A stretch of 64,000 nt of DNA from Ruegeria discodermiae (GTDB lineage: Bacteria > Pseudomonadota > Alphaproteobacteria > Rhodobacterales > Rhodobacteraceae). Below, in pieces: positions 18,312 through 26,706 of this stretch. Made by a program: the position numbers and the translations under genes. Where the stretch lies: positions 1,178,001-1,242,000 of the forward strand of contig NZ_JAVAMO010000001.1 of NCBI RefSeq assembly GCF_030758345.1, read 5' to 3'. Positions within the stretch are counted from its first letter, which is position 1. Each line of letters starts with the position of its first letter. The notes under the pieces are model-generated. The model saw only the letters and a program-made list of their open reading frames with translations. It did no database searches and had not been told where the DNA came from.

Positions 18312-19759
18312 CAGGCTCTCCAGAATTGCACGGTCAGGATCACATAGACGGCCATCAGCTCAAGCCGACCGATCAGCATGCCTATGGTCAGCATCCATTT
18401 GGCGGTGTCGTTAAGATTGGCAAAATTGCCTGCCGGGCCGATCTGATCGCCCAGACCGGGGCCGATATTGGCGAGCGCCGCGGCGGCCCCGGAAATCGAG
18501 GTCACGAAGTTCAGACCGGTCAGGCCGAGCCCCCAGGACAGAATGCCCATGGTCACGATGAAAAAGACGAAAAAGCTCATCACCGAACTCAACACGTCCT
18601 GCCCTACGGCACGCCCGCCATAGCGCGGCGTGAAAACACCGCTGGGCTGGCGAATGCGCTGCAACTGCGCCTTGATCGAGGCAAACAGCAGTTGATAGCG
18701 GAAGATCTTGATCGAGCAGGCGGTTGATCCCGCACAGCCGCCGATCAGGCCGATAAAGAACAGCATGGTGACCGGAAAACCGCCCCAGCTCATGTAATCG
18801 GTGCTGGCATAGCCGGTTCCGGTCATCAGCGACACAGTGTTGAACAGGGTCTTACGGATGACGCCTTCGCCGGTTGCCGGGGTTTGCAGCAGGTTCCAGA
18901 GCGTCAGCACCGCCACCAGCACCAGCGCGGTTCCGATAAACGCCCGCACCTGGCTGTCGCGATAAAGCGGCTCGGCGGTGCCCGCGATCATCTGCACGTA
19001 GCGCACAAAGGGCAACGCCGCGAGGATCATGAACAACACCGCCACATATTCGGTCGCTGGCGGGAAGCCTCCAAACGAGGCGTCGTAATTGGCAAAGCCG
19101 CCAGTCGCCACGGTGGTCATGGCATGGACCGAAGCATCGAAGGCGTCCATGCCCGAGGCGGCATAAGCCAGCGCGCAGGCCATGGTCAGCGAGATATAGA
19201 CGACGGAAATCCGCGACGAAATCTCGGTCGCGCGGGGCAGGATTTTTCCAAAGGTATCAAACCCTTCCGAGCGGAAGATCTGCATGCCACCGACCCGCAA
19301 CTCGGGCAGGAACACCATCGCCACAACGATGATGCCGATGCCGCCCAGCCATTGCAGCAAACCGCGCCATAACAGCAAACCGCGCGGTAACTCGTCGAGC
19401 CCCGAGATCACGGTCGAACCGGTGGTGGTCAGGCCCGACATCGATTCGAACAATGCATCGACAAAGCGCAGCTCGGTCTCGCCAAACATGAAGGGAATCG
19501 CGCCAAAGATCGGCAGAGCCACCCAGACGCCGGTGGTCAGAAGGAAGGTCTGCTGGATGGTCAGGCCCTCGCGCACGCCATTGGCGCAGCTCATGGCCAT
19601 CAAAGCGCCCACTAGGGTAGTGATCAGGGCACTTTGCAAGAAGACGTGCCATTCGCCCCGCCCTTCGGCAAAATCCGACATCATCGGCAACAGCATGGTC
19701 AGGCCAAGAATGGCGACCAGCAGGCCGATCACATATCCGACGGGGCGAAGGTCTAACAT
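18311..19759 (-). CDS. trkH: Trk potassium uptake membrane subunit
   Basis: 482 residues, about ten membrane segments, with the four P-loops of TrkH/KtrB channels: SMSGLTTTGSTV, TVATGGFANYD, SLMTGTGYASTDY and the fourth near SGAAAALANIGPGLG. GGCAGSTACSIKI is the conserved segment before the last third. TrkH passes K+ across the inner membrane and normally needs the NAD-binding TrkA protein, which is not in this window. The gene starts at 19759 and is followed with a 1-base overlap by the ThDP enzyme. Confidence 0.93.
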   Translation of the reverse strand: MLDLRPVGYVIGLLVAILGLTMLLPMMSDFAEGRGEWHVFLQSALITTLVGALMAMSCANGVREGLTIQQTFLLTTGVWVALPIFGAIPFMFGETELRFVDALFESMSGLTTTGSTVISGLDELPRGLLLWRGLLQWLGGIGIIVVAMVFLPELRVGGMQIFRSEGFDTFGKILPRATEISSRISVVYISLTMACALAYAASGMDAFDASVHAMTTVATGGFANYDASFGGFPPATEYVAVLFMILAALPFVRYVQMIAGTAEPLYRDSQVRAFIGTALVLVAVLTLWNLLQTPATGEGVIRKTLFNTVSLMTGTGYASTDYMSWGGFPVTMLFFIGLIGGCAGSTACSIKIFRYQLLFASIKAQLQRIRQPSGVFTPRYGGRAVGQDVLSSVMSFFVFFIVTMGILSWGLGLTGLNFVTSISGAAAALANIGPGLGDQIGPAGNFANLNDTAKWMLTIGMLIGRLELMAVYVILTVQFWRA

Positions 19760-19810
19760 GACGCGCAGCGTTGGCGCGCCATGGCTTCGCTGTCAAGCGC
19801 TGGCGCGGGG

Positions 19811-20539
19811 TCAGCTCTTGGGTTTGGGCTGCGCCTTGGCTTTGGTTGCGGGCATTGCCGGCGGCGTGGAGGGCGCCCTTGTGCCGTTGCGGGCCGGGGC
19901 GGGCTCGGCCGTTGCCGCAGCGGCGGCTGGTTTTGCCTCTGCAACCGGTTTGGCCGCAGCTTTGGCCGGGGCCGGTTTTGCAGCGGGCTTGGGCGTTGCC
20001 GCCTTGGCCGCAGGTGCTGCGGGCTTGGCCGGAGCGGCAGCAGGCTTGGCAGGAGCTTTGGCTGCCGGGGCTGCCGCTTTGGCTGCGGGCTTGGCCGGGG
20101 CTGCCTTGGCTGCTGGTACAGTCGCTTTCGCGGCCGGTTTCGCGGCTTCGGCCTTCACAGGGGTCGCTTTTGCCTTGGCTGCGGGGGCGGGCTTGGCCGG
20201 GGCGACCTTGGCAGGTGCGGGCTTGGCCGGTGCAGGCTTGGCAGGAGCCGCTTTGGCAGCGGGTGCTGCAGCCTTCGGGGCCGGTTTCGCGGTTTTGGCT
20301 TTGGCCGGAGCGGCTTTGGCCTTGGGCGCAGGCTTGGCAGGCGTTTTGGGCGCGGCTTCGGCAGCCGGTGCCGGGGCAGGCTCAGCTGCGGCGGACTGCA
20401 GAGCACGCACCTGGCAGAACGGCGCCTCCATCGCGGTTTTGCTCATGACCTCGATGATCCGAAGCTGATTCGCGATAATCTCGCCGGTCACGCGGATGGC
20501 TGCGGCCTGGATTTCCAATGGTGTCTTGATGAAGCTCAT
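19811..20539 (-). CDS. Ala/Lys/Pro-rich protein with a histone H1-like tail
   Basis: 242 residues. The first ~50 (MSFIKTPLEIQAAAIRVTGE and on, with NQLRIIEVMSKTAMEAPF) form a predicted amphipathic helix, loosely like the start of phasin-type proteins. From about residue 60 to the end the protein is low-complexity repeats of the AKPAPAKA type, strongly basic and like the tails of eukaryotic H1 and bacterial H1-like proteins. That suggests nucleic-acid or polyanion binding, but the function is not established. The repeats keep several other frames open, which are shadows. RBS GGAG lies upstream; it is monocistronic after a 279-base gap. Confidence 0.7.
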   Translation of the reverse strand: MSFIKTPLEIQAAAIRVTGEIIANQLRIIEVMSKTAMEAPFCQVRALQSAAAEPAPAPAAEAAPKTPAKPAPKAKAAPAKAKTAKPAPKAAAPAAKAAPAKPAPAKPAPAKVAPAKPAPAAKAKATPVKAEAAKPAAKATVPAAKAAPAKPAAKAAAPAAKAPAKPAAAPAKPAAPAAKAATPKPAAKPAPAKAAAKPVAEAKPAAAAATAEPAPARNGTRAPSTPPAMPATKAKAQPKPKS

Positions 20540-20818
20540 TTCAGGGCTCCCCTATCTTTGACTGTCGGGAAAAGTGAAGACATAGAGGGCGTTAAGAGAG
20601 CCTTCCAAAGCCCATGGGCATTTCTGCCCGGCTCCGAATGTGTGACACGCATAGTCGTCCTCTGCCTGTATCGGTCCGCCCGTTGAACATTCTGTTCACC
20701 GGCGTCGGACCTGATCTGGCTCTGAACATACAGACAAAACCGAGCAAGCGCAGCAAGAAATGCTGCGCCGCGGCGTCACAGGCGGAATGCCGACCGGGAA
20801 AGGGCTTTGCCGAAGGTG

Positions 20819-21922
20819 TTATCCGGTGTGGACCAGCGAGTTGAACAGACGCGGCTCCAGACTGTCAGTGGCAAAGGTATCGCCTTCGGTCAGCACCGAC
20901 ACAGCGTCATGGCTGTGCAGGCTTTCCTGATGGCTTGCCACCACCCGGAAGTCACCGATGCGATGATCCGACTGCAACTCGGCGCAAAAGAGCCGCACCG
21001 CGTCTTCGACAAAGATCGGATTGGCCGCGTTCAGCTCAGCGAAAGCCTGCTCATCCTCGCGTTTGACCATCACCTGCGTCTCGGTGGGAACCGCCTGCCG
21101 ACAAAGCCTGAGCAGGTCCTCAAACCACAGGCAGCGGGCGTTGGGGTCCAGAACCACGGAAATCCGCGCCACGGATCGTTGTGAATGCGGCGTTGCCAGC
21201 TGGCCGCGCATCACGCGCGCATGTTCGGACAGTTCCAGCGAGCAGGGACAGGTGGAGGAATAGACATAGTCCAGATGCATGATCTTCTTGCGTTCCCCCG
21301 CAACCTCGATCAGCTCAAGCGCAAAGTCGTAATACTGATAGCCTTCCAGCCCCGAGCGCAGGCTTTGTACCTTTAGCGGATAGGAAAACCGCATCTGGAT
21401 GCGGGCATCGAAGCTGTCCAGATCGGATTTATAGTCGTCCAGCGCCGCCTCGATGGTCTCGAAACTGAAGGTCCGCTCGGCATGTTTGTAGAACGAACGC
21501 ATGATCCGGGACATGTTGATGCCCTTCTTTTCGGCATCAAGGCTCACGGTTCCGGTCACCGATGTTTCCAGCGTCAGATCGGTTCCGCCCTTGGCATGGA
21601 ACCGCACCGGCAGACGGAAGTTCGAAATCCCCACATGCTGAATATGCTGTTGGGCACCACGGATCAGGCTGGAGGGGCCGTTTTGCAGATCAGGCAGCGT
21701 CGCGCGATAGGCGGCGTCGACCTCGAAATTCTCGGGATAGTCCCGCGAGAGCGCCGGATAATTCACGTCGCTCAGCCCCGGTATCAATCGTGCGACAGCC
21801 GGGTCCAGCGCCGCAATCTCGGCGTCGCTTGCGCCTTTGGCCCAGGCGCGCAAAACCTCAAGCGCCGCTTCGGCAGCCTCGCGGTTCGGCGCTTCTTCAA
21901 AATCGCGCGGTTGGAAATTCAT
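20819..21922 (-). CDS. folE2: GTP cyclohydrolase I type IB
   Basis: Makes 7,8-dihydroneopterin triphosphate from GTP, the first step of folate (and queuosine) synthesis. The 367-residue sequence is of the FolE2/MptA type, not FolE1: HIQHVGISNFRLPV, the Cys-containing loop STCPCSLELSEHA, HSQRS, and NPIFVEDAVRLFCAEL with the conserved Glu. FolE2 enzymes can use metals other than zinc. Together with folB and folP elsewhere in the window it covers part of the pathway. It is transcribed alone; the 185-base gap upstream holds a hairpin belonging to metZ and shows no obvious Zur box. Confidence 0.95.
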   Translation of the reverse strand: MNFQPRDFEEAPNREAAEAALEVLRAWAKGASDAEIAALDPAVARLIPGLSDVNYPALSRDYPENFEVDAAYRATLPDLQNGPSSLIRGAQQHIQHVGISNFRLPVRFHAKGGTDLTLETSVTGTVSLDAEKKGINMSRIMRSFYKHAERTFSFETIEAALDDYKSDLDSFDARIQMRFSYPLKVQSLRSGLEGYQYYDFALELIEVAGERKKIMHLDYVYSSTCPCSLELSEHARVMRGQLATPHSQRSVARISVVLDPNARCLWFEDLLRLCRQAVPTETQVMVKREDEQAFAELNAANPIFVEDAVRLFCAELQSDHRIGDFRVVASHQESLHSHDAVSVLTEGDTFATDSLEPRLFNSLVHTG

Positions 21923-22075
21923 GGGTCTGTCCCCTGTCTCTCGCCTGCGGCTTGGGGCGGTTTGCGCCGCCGACAGCCTTCAATCTAGCTTCTATACGGG
22001 GGCGATAGCAAACCGGATCGCAGAAAATCGTCAGAATTCGCAGATTTGCGCCCCGATGCAATCTCAGATGAGGCT

Positions 22076-22103
22076 GGCAGGGCGCATATCTTCGCGCCCT
22101 GCC
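22076..22103 (-). terminator. Likely 3' hairpin of metZ
   Basis: A perfect 10-bp stem GGCAGGGCGC / GCGCCCTGCC with an 8-base loop, 5 bases beyond the metZ stop. There is no U-run on the minus strand, so it may be a processing or Rho-assisted end. Confidence 0.5.
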
Positions 22104-22107
22104 CTCA

Positions 22108-23298
22108 TTAGGACTGCGACGCCGCCAGAGCTGCCTGAAGATCAGCGATCAGATCTTCGCTATCCTCAAGCCCGACTGACAGGCGGATCAAACCCGGTGT
22201 GATACCCAGCGCCGTGCGCTGGTCGTCCGACAGGCGCTGATGGGTCGTGGTGGCCGGATGGGTGGCGATGGATTTGGCGTCGCCCAGATTGTTCGAGATC
22301 ACCGGGATCGTCAACGCGTTGAGGAAGGCAAAGGCCCCATCCTTGCCACCGCGAATGTCCAGCGACAGAACGGTACCGCCCTTGCCGCCCAGCTGGCTCT
22401 GAACCAGCGCGTTCTGCGCGTGGGTTTTGAGACCGGGATAGAGCAGACGTTCCAGCGCCGAATGCCCCTCAAGCGCTTCGGCGATCTTCAGGGCGCTGTC
22501 GGCCTGCGCATTCACCCGCAGAGACATGGTTTCAAGCCCTTTGAGCATGACCCACGCATTGAACGGGCTGAGCGCGCCGCCGGTATGTTTCAGATAAGGC
22601 TCGACCGTGCCGCGGATGAAGTCACGCGTGCCCAGGATGATTCCGCCCAGCGCGCGCCCCTGCCCGTCGATATGTTTGGTGGCCGAATAGATCACCACAT
22701 CCGCGCCCTGTTCGATCGCTCGCGAAAAGACCGGGGTCGAGAAAACGTTGTCAACCACCACGGTCGCGCCAACCGCATGGGCCAGCTCGGAAACCGCTTC
22801 GATGTCAATGACTTCCAGCGTGGGGTTCGACATGGATTCAAAGAACACCGCCTTGGTGTCAGGCCGCAGCGCCGCCTTCCATTGCTCCAGATCGGTGCCA
22901 TCCACGAAAGTAACTTCGACCCCGTAGCGGGTCAGGATGTTTTCAAGAATATAGAGGCAGGACCCGAACAGCGCGCGCGCCGAAACCACATGGTCGCCTG
23001 CCTGCAACATCGCACACAGCGCGCCGTTCACCGCCGCCATGCCGCTGGCGGTGGCAAAGCCGTCCTCAGCCCCTTCCAGAGCGGCGATGCGTTCTTCGAA
23101 CATGCGCACGGTGGGGTTGCCGTAGCGGGCATAGATGAACTCGTCATCGCCAGCCTGAATGAACCGGGCCTCGGCCTGTTCGGCATTGTCATAGACAAAG
23201 CCCTGGGTCAGGAAAATCGCCTCGCTCACTTCGCTGTATTGGCTGCGGCGGATGCCGCCATGAACCGCCTGCGTGCGCTTGTTCCAGCTTTTGCTCAT
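22108..23298 (-). CDS. metZ: O-succinylhomoserine sulfhydrylase
   Basis: A PLP enzyme of the Cys/Met family that makes homocysteine from an activated homoserine and sulfide (methionine synthesis by direct sulfhydrylation). 396 residues, with YARYGNPTVRMFEERIAALEG, the SGMAAVNGALCAML loop, FFESMSNPTLEVIDI, the PLP lysine Lys208 in IYSATKHIDGQGRALGG, and the substrate-binding SVGLEDSEDLIADL. It starts at 23298. The leader contains a SAM-II riboswitch and terminator, which fits a methionine gene and supports MetZ over other family members such as cystathionine gamma-lyase. Confidence 0.95.
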   Translation of the reverse strand: MSKSWNKRTQAVHGGIRRSQYSEVSEAIFLTQGFVYDNAEQAEARFIQAGDDEFIYARYGNPTVRMFEERIAALEGAEDGFATASGMAAVNGALCAMLQAGDHVVSARALFGSCLYILENILTRYGVEVTFVDGTDLEQWKAALRPDTKAVFFESMSNPTLEVIDIEAVSELAHAVGATVVVDNVFSTPVFSRAIEQGADVVIYSATKHIDGQGRALGGIILGTRDFIRGTVEPYLKHTGGALSPFNAWVMLKGLETMSLRVNAQADSALKIAEALEGHSALERLLYPGLKTHAQNALVQSQLGGKGGTVLSLDIRGGKDGAFAFLNALTIPVISNNLGDAKSIATHPATTTHQRLSDDQRTALGITPGLIRLSVGLEDSEDLIADLQAALAASQS

Positions 23299-23332
23299 CT
23301 TGTCCTCTTCCGCGCCGATCCAGCGGCGCCAA

Positions 23333-23368
23333 TAAAAAACCCCCGAACGCGGTCAAGCGAAAGGGGGG
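23333..23368 (-). terminator. Intrinsic terminator in the metZ leader (riboswitch expression platform)
   Basis: On the minus strand CCCCC pairs with GGGGG across a roughly 18-base loop, followed by TTTTTTATT. It lies between the SAM-II aptamer and the metZ start codon, so premature termination when SAM is bound is the likely mode of control. The loop contains TGACC, complementary to the GGTCA at the aptamer 3' end. Confidence 0.8.
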
Positions 23369-23377
23369 CTTTCATCC

Positions 23378-23436
23378 TGACCTTTTAGCGGTGTTGTTTA
23401 GCGTGGCCCGCAATCCGGTAACAAATCGCCACGTGT
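23378..23436 (-). ncRNA. SAM-II riboswitch aptamer
   Basis: Reading the minus strand, the leader has CGTGGC, GATTTG, CCGGATTGC, GCCACG, then CTAAACAAC and CGCTAAAAGG. This is the SAM-II (SAM-alpha, Rfam RF00521) consensus: a P1 stem CGTGGC/GCCACG (23428–23433 with 23402–23407) and the 3' GCTAAAAGG strand that folds back as the pseudoknot. SAM-II elements in alphaproteobacteria typically sit before metA, metZ or metC genes. It should repress metZ when S-adenosylmethionine is plentiful. Confidence 0.92.
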
Positions 23437-23576
23437 TCTGAGCGTTGCCTTTACGCCGCACCCGGCGGGGCGTCAAGCCCGCAACGGGGATCGTCACAGC
23501 GCTGCAATCATTTGTTCACGCTTGCGTCATATGCTTCGAGCAGAACGCAGCCACAACATCTTGTGTGAGGCGACGT

Positions 23577-24512
23577 ATGCCGGTGATCAGGATCAATGCG
23601 ATTGGGGACAGGCCCGTGCTGCATGGCAGCCCGCAAGCCCCGACAAAACTGCTGCAACAGGCGCAAGGCGGGGCTGGTCCCGTGATTGTGATGACCCATG
23701 GATGTAAATACCAGCCCGGCCACGCGCGGCACTGCCCGCATGAGGCTGTGCTGGCCCTGCCGCATGACAGGCGGGGCGCGGCTATAGCGGCCTGGCCCGA
23801 GAAGCTGGGTTTTGGACAGGGCAACCCCGATGAGGGGTTGGCCATCGCCTTTGGCTGGGACGGGTTTGGCGGGTTGTGGCAGGCACGGCAACGCGCGATC
23901 GCGGCTGGGCGCGCCATGGCGGCGATTATCCGGCACCTGCGCCAAATTGCGCCGCACAGGCCGGTGCATTTCATCGGCCATTCCATGGGGGTCGAGCTGG
24001 CGCTTGAGGCGCTGCATCATCTGCCACCGGGCGCGCTGTCGCGGATCATCTCGCTGACCGGCGCGGCCTATCGCCAGCGGGCCCGCGCGGCGCTGCAGAC
24101 AGAGGCGGGGCACGCCGCATCCTTCATCAATGTCACCAGCCGCGAGAACGATCTGTTCGACTTTCTGTTCGAATGCCTGATCGCACCTCCTGAATGCGGC
24201 GACCGCGCCCTAGGTTTGGGGCTGGAGGCGCACAATGCGGTCACGCTGCAACTGGATTGCCGCCGTACCCTTGAGCATCTCTCGCGCTTTGCCGGGCCGG
24301 TTGGCGGCCCGGAACGCCGGATCTGCCACTGGTCCAGCTACCGGCGCCCCGGCGCGCTGGCGTTCTACAATGCATTGTTGCGCGCCCCCGAGGGATTCGA
24401 CCTGTCGCTGCTGCGCATGGGCCTGCCCGCCACATCCGCACCGCGCTGGTCCCGATTGCTGAGCCTGCCGCAGCCCCAGTTCTCCTTGCCGTTCACACAG
24501 AAAGCGTCATGA
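23577..24512 (+). CDS. Alpha/beta hydrolase
   Basis: 311 residues from the ATG at 23577, which has GAGG upstream (the frame extends to 23445 without support). It has the alpha/beta-hydrolase nucleophile elbow GHSMG with Ser136 (HFIGHSMGVELALEALHHLP), preceded by an oxyanion-type VIVMTHGCKY. No secretion signal is seen. The substrate is unknown; RCHxxP-type features of lipases are absent. It is divergent from metZ across the 278-base riboswitch gap and followed after 27 bases by a glutathione S-transferase gene, with which it may be co-transcribed. Confidence 0.75.
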   Translation: MPVIRINAIGDRPVLHGSPQAPTKLLQQAQGGAGPVIVMTHGCKYQPGHARHCPHEAVLALPHDRRGAAIAAWPEKLGFGQGNPDEGLAIAFGWDGFGGLWQARQRAIAAGRAMAAIIRHLRQIAPHRPVHFIGHSMGVELALEALHHLPPGALSRIISLTGAAYRQRARAALQTEAGHAASFINVTSRENDLFDFLFECLIAPPECGDRALGLGLEAHNAVTLQLDCRRTLEHLSRFAGPVGGPERRICHWSSYRRPGALAFYNALLRAPEGFDLSLLRMGLPATSAPRWSRLLSLPQPQFSLPFTQKAS

Positions 24513-24539
24513 TCGCCGTCCAAAGACAGAGGATTGCGG

Positions 24540-25235
24540 ATGCTGCCCATCGATTTCTACTACTGGCCCACTCCGAACGGCTGGAAAGTCTCCATCGCGC
24601 TGGAAGAGATGGGGCTGCCCTATGACCTGCATCTGATCGATATCGGCAAGGGCGACCAGTTCGAGGCGGGATTTCTGGAAATCTCACCCAACAACCGGAT
24701 GCCCGCGATCACCGATCCTGACGGGCCGGATAGCGCGCCCATTTCACTCTTCGAAAGCGGTGCGATCCTGATGTATCTGGCGCGCAAGACCGGGCGGTTT
24801 TATGGCGAAACAGAACGTGACCGGATCGCGGTCGAGCAATGGCTGATGTGGCAGATGGGCGGAGTTGGCCCGATGGCCGGACAGGCGCATCATTTCCTGA
24901 AGTACGCCCCCCAAATGGAGCCGCCGCAGGACCTTCCCTATGCCAAGGACCGCTACCGCGCCGAGGTCGGGCGGCTTTATGGCGTGTTGGACCGGCAGTT
25001 GGCCAAGACAGAGTTTGTGGCGGGCGATTTCTATTCCATCGCGGACATGTCGATCTGGCCCTGGGCCAGCCTGTGGGAAGGGCAGCAGCAGGCCCTGCAT
25101 GACAAACCCCACTTCGCGCGCTGGCTCCAAGCCGTTGGCGACCGTCCCGCCGTGCAGGCGGGACAATCGTTAAAAATCGAACTGCGCAGCGGGCATCAGG
25201 ATAAGCAGGCCCAATCGGTATTGTTCAAGCGCTGA
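24540..25235 (+). CDS. Glutathione S-transferase, YghU/YfcG (Nu) type
   Basis: 231 residues. The thioredoxin-fold N-domain begins PIDFYYWPTPNGWKVSIALEE, with TPNGWK marking the Nu class (E. coli YfcG and YghU, disulfide-bond reductases), then NNRMPAITD and the glutathione-binding ESGAILMYLA. The C-domain has EQWLMWQMGGVGPMAGQ and FYSIADMSIWPW. The activity is probably reduction of mixed disulfides or organic peroxides using glutathione. The ATG at 24540 has AGAGG upstream, so I prefer it to the TTG at 24534. It is convergent with the next gene, 6 bases away. Confidence 0.88.
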   Translation: MLPIDFYYWPTPNGWKVSIALEEMGLPYDLHLIDIGKGDQFEAGFLEISPNNRMPAITDPDGPDSAPISLFESGAILMYLARKTGRFYGETERDRIAVEQWLMWQMGGVGPMAGQAHHFLKYAPQMEPPQDLPYAKDRYRAEVGRLYGVLDRQLAKTEFVAGDFYSIADMSIWPWASLWEGQQQALHDKPHFARWLQAVGDRPAVQAGQSLKIELRSGHQDKQAQSVLFKR

Positions 25236-25241
25236 CGCGCG

Positions 25242-25844
25242 TCACCACATGCGCTCCTTTGCATATTCAGCGTAACCCGCATCAAAGGCCGCACCGTCAA
25301 AGCCCTCATCTTCTTCCTGCACGAATTGCCCGGCTGTCGGAACGCGATGCCCGTCATGATCCCGTGTCCAAAGCCCCGACCGCAGCAGAGCCTTGGCACA
25401 TTGGAAATAGACCTCATCCACGGTGATCACCGCCACCGAGCGCGGGCGCCTGCCGTTTTTGTCGTAGCTCTCAAGCACCGCTTCATCCGCCGTCAGGACA
25501 GCGGTCCCGTTGATACGCACCACATTGTTGCTGCCCGCCACCATGAACATCAGGCTGAGGCGCCCGTCCCGCACGATATTGCGCAGGGTGTCGATGCGGT
25601 TGTTGCCCATCCAGTCGGGGAGCTGGACCGTCCGATCATCGACAATCCGCACCACTGGCCCGTCCTCGCCCCTCGGGCTGGCGTCAGTGCCTTCGGGCCC
25701 CACACTGGTCAGCACCACGAAACGCGCGGTTTCGATCCATTGGCGGTAAAGCGGGGTCAGCCGGGTGCGGACCTTGCTCAGCGAATGCGGCATCGCCGCG
25801 CCGTAAAGAGCCTCAAGATCTTTGATATCGGTGATGGTCTGCAT
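25242..25844 (-). CDS. Pyridoxamine 5'-phosphate oxidase-family (split-barrel FMN-binding) protein
   Basis: 200 residues. The pattern FVVLTSVGPEGTDASPRGEDGPVVRIVDDRTVQLPDWMGNNR-type core (about residues 45–90), then GRLSLMFMVAGSNNVVRINGTAVLT, belongs to MSMEG_1061-like FMN-dependent PNPOx-family proteins, which are not true PdxH. The C-terminal Cys-containing VDEVYFQCAKALLRSGLW is typical. The substrate is unknown; oxidoreductase or F420/flavin-type roles are known in the fold. I use the ATG at 25844 with GGAG six bases upstream. It is divergent from the AraC regulator, which may control it. Confidence 0.83.
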   Translation of the reverse strand: MQTITDIKDLEALYGAAMPHSLSKVRTRLTPLYRQWIETARFVVLTSVGPEGTDASPRGEDGPVVRIVDDRTVQLPDWMGNNRIDTLRNIVRDGRLSLMFMVAGSNNVVRINGTAVLTADEAVLESYDKNGRRPRSVAVITVDEVYFQCAKALLRSGLWTRDHDGHRVPTAGQFVQEEDEGFDGAAFDAGYAEYAKERMW

Positions 25845-25916
25845 GGGGTGCTCCGCCTGTTTTTTCACCCTGACATAGCTTGTCTCATTTGGCCGATGGG
25901 GTCATAAATTTGCCAG

Positions 25917-26681
25917 ATGGGCCAATTTTCGACATCCCCGCTCAGGGCGACCTCTGCCGACGCGTTGCAACACCTGCCGCAACCGGTGGTCAGCATGCGG
26001 CGGCAGTATCAGGCGGGCTATGTCTCGCGCTGGCATAGCCATCCACGCACCCAGCTTATCTATGCAGTTTCCGGTCTGATGATGGCCGAAACGCAGGAGG
26101 CGCGGTGGACGGTGCCCGAACGCCATTGCCTGCTGGTGCCCGCCGACCTGCCGCATGAGGTGCGGATGGTCGGCGCGGTCGATCTGCAATCGCTCTATAT
26201 CGCGCCGGACAGCTTTAACGAGGGCGGTGCCCGGTTCTGCCAGGTGCTGGCGGTCTCGGACCTGCTGGCGGCGCTAATCGCGCGCTTTTGCGATCTGGAC
26301 AATCCCTGGCCGGTCAGCGAGCACGCCCATCACCTGAGCCGGTTGATCCTGCTGGAACTGGCAGAGGCACAGGCAGCACCACTAGCCCTGCCCTTCCCCG
26401 ACCACCCCGGATTGCGGCGCGCCTGCGAAACGCTCGTTTCAGACCCCTCGCAGCCGCTGACTATTGATGGCTGGGCCACTGAGGCGGGGTTGAGCCGGCG
26501 ATCCTTCACCCGGCTCTTCAAGCACCAGACCGGACTCAGCTTTGGTGAATGGCGCCAGCGGTTGCGCTGCCAGGCGGCCTTGCAGGCGGTGGCGCGGGGC
26601 ATGCCGATGGCCCGGGTCGCAGCTTCGGTGGGCTATGACAGCCCCTATTCGCTGACGGCGATGATGCGGCGACTGCCCTGA
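25917..26681 (+). CDS. AraC-family transcriptional regulator
   Basis: 254 residues. The N-terminal half is a cupin-like sensor domain (YQAGYVSRWHSHPRTQLIYAVSG), and the C-terminal half has two helix-turn-helix motifs (LTIDGWATEAGLSRRSFTRLFKHQTG and the second ending in VAASVGYDSPYSLTAMM). It likely controls the divergent PNPOx-family gene, whose start lies 72 bases away, or itself. There is no strong Shine-Dalgarno before the ATG at 25917, so translation may be weak or the mRNA nearly leaderless. Confidence 0.88.
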   Translation: MGQFSTSPLRATSADALQHLPQPVVSMRRQYQAGYVSRWHSHPRTQLIYAVSGLMMAETQEARWTVPERHCLLVPADLPHEVRMVGAVDLQSLYIAPDSFNEGGARFCQVLAVSDLLAALIARFCDLDNPWPVSEHAHHLSRLILLELAEAQAAPLALPFPDHPGLRRACETLVSDPSQPLTIDGWATEAGLSRRSFTRLFKHQTGLSFGEWRQRLRCQAALQAVARGMPMARVAASVGYDSPYSLTAMMRRLP

Positions 26682-26706
26682 AGCAGAAAACCAGCGCGCG
26701 GATCAC

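Noticed and set aside
19771-20686. Long open frames on the plus strand across the histone-like gene
   Set aside because: They are composed of Trp/Arg/Leu or Gly/Arg/Phe repeats that mirror the AKPA codons of the minus-strand gene; there is no RBS and no family match.
20685-20697. GAACA-TTC-TGTTC dyad in the gap between the histone-like gene and folE2
   Set aside because: It resembles a LexA-type half-site pair, but alphaproteobacterial LexA boxes use GTTC/GAAC direct repeats seven bases apart; there is no SOS gene beside it.
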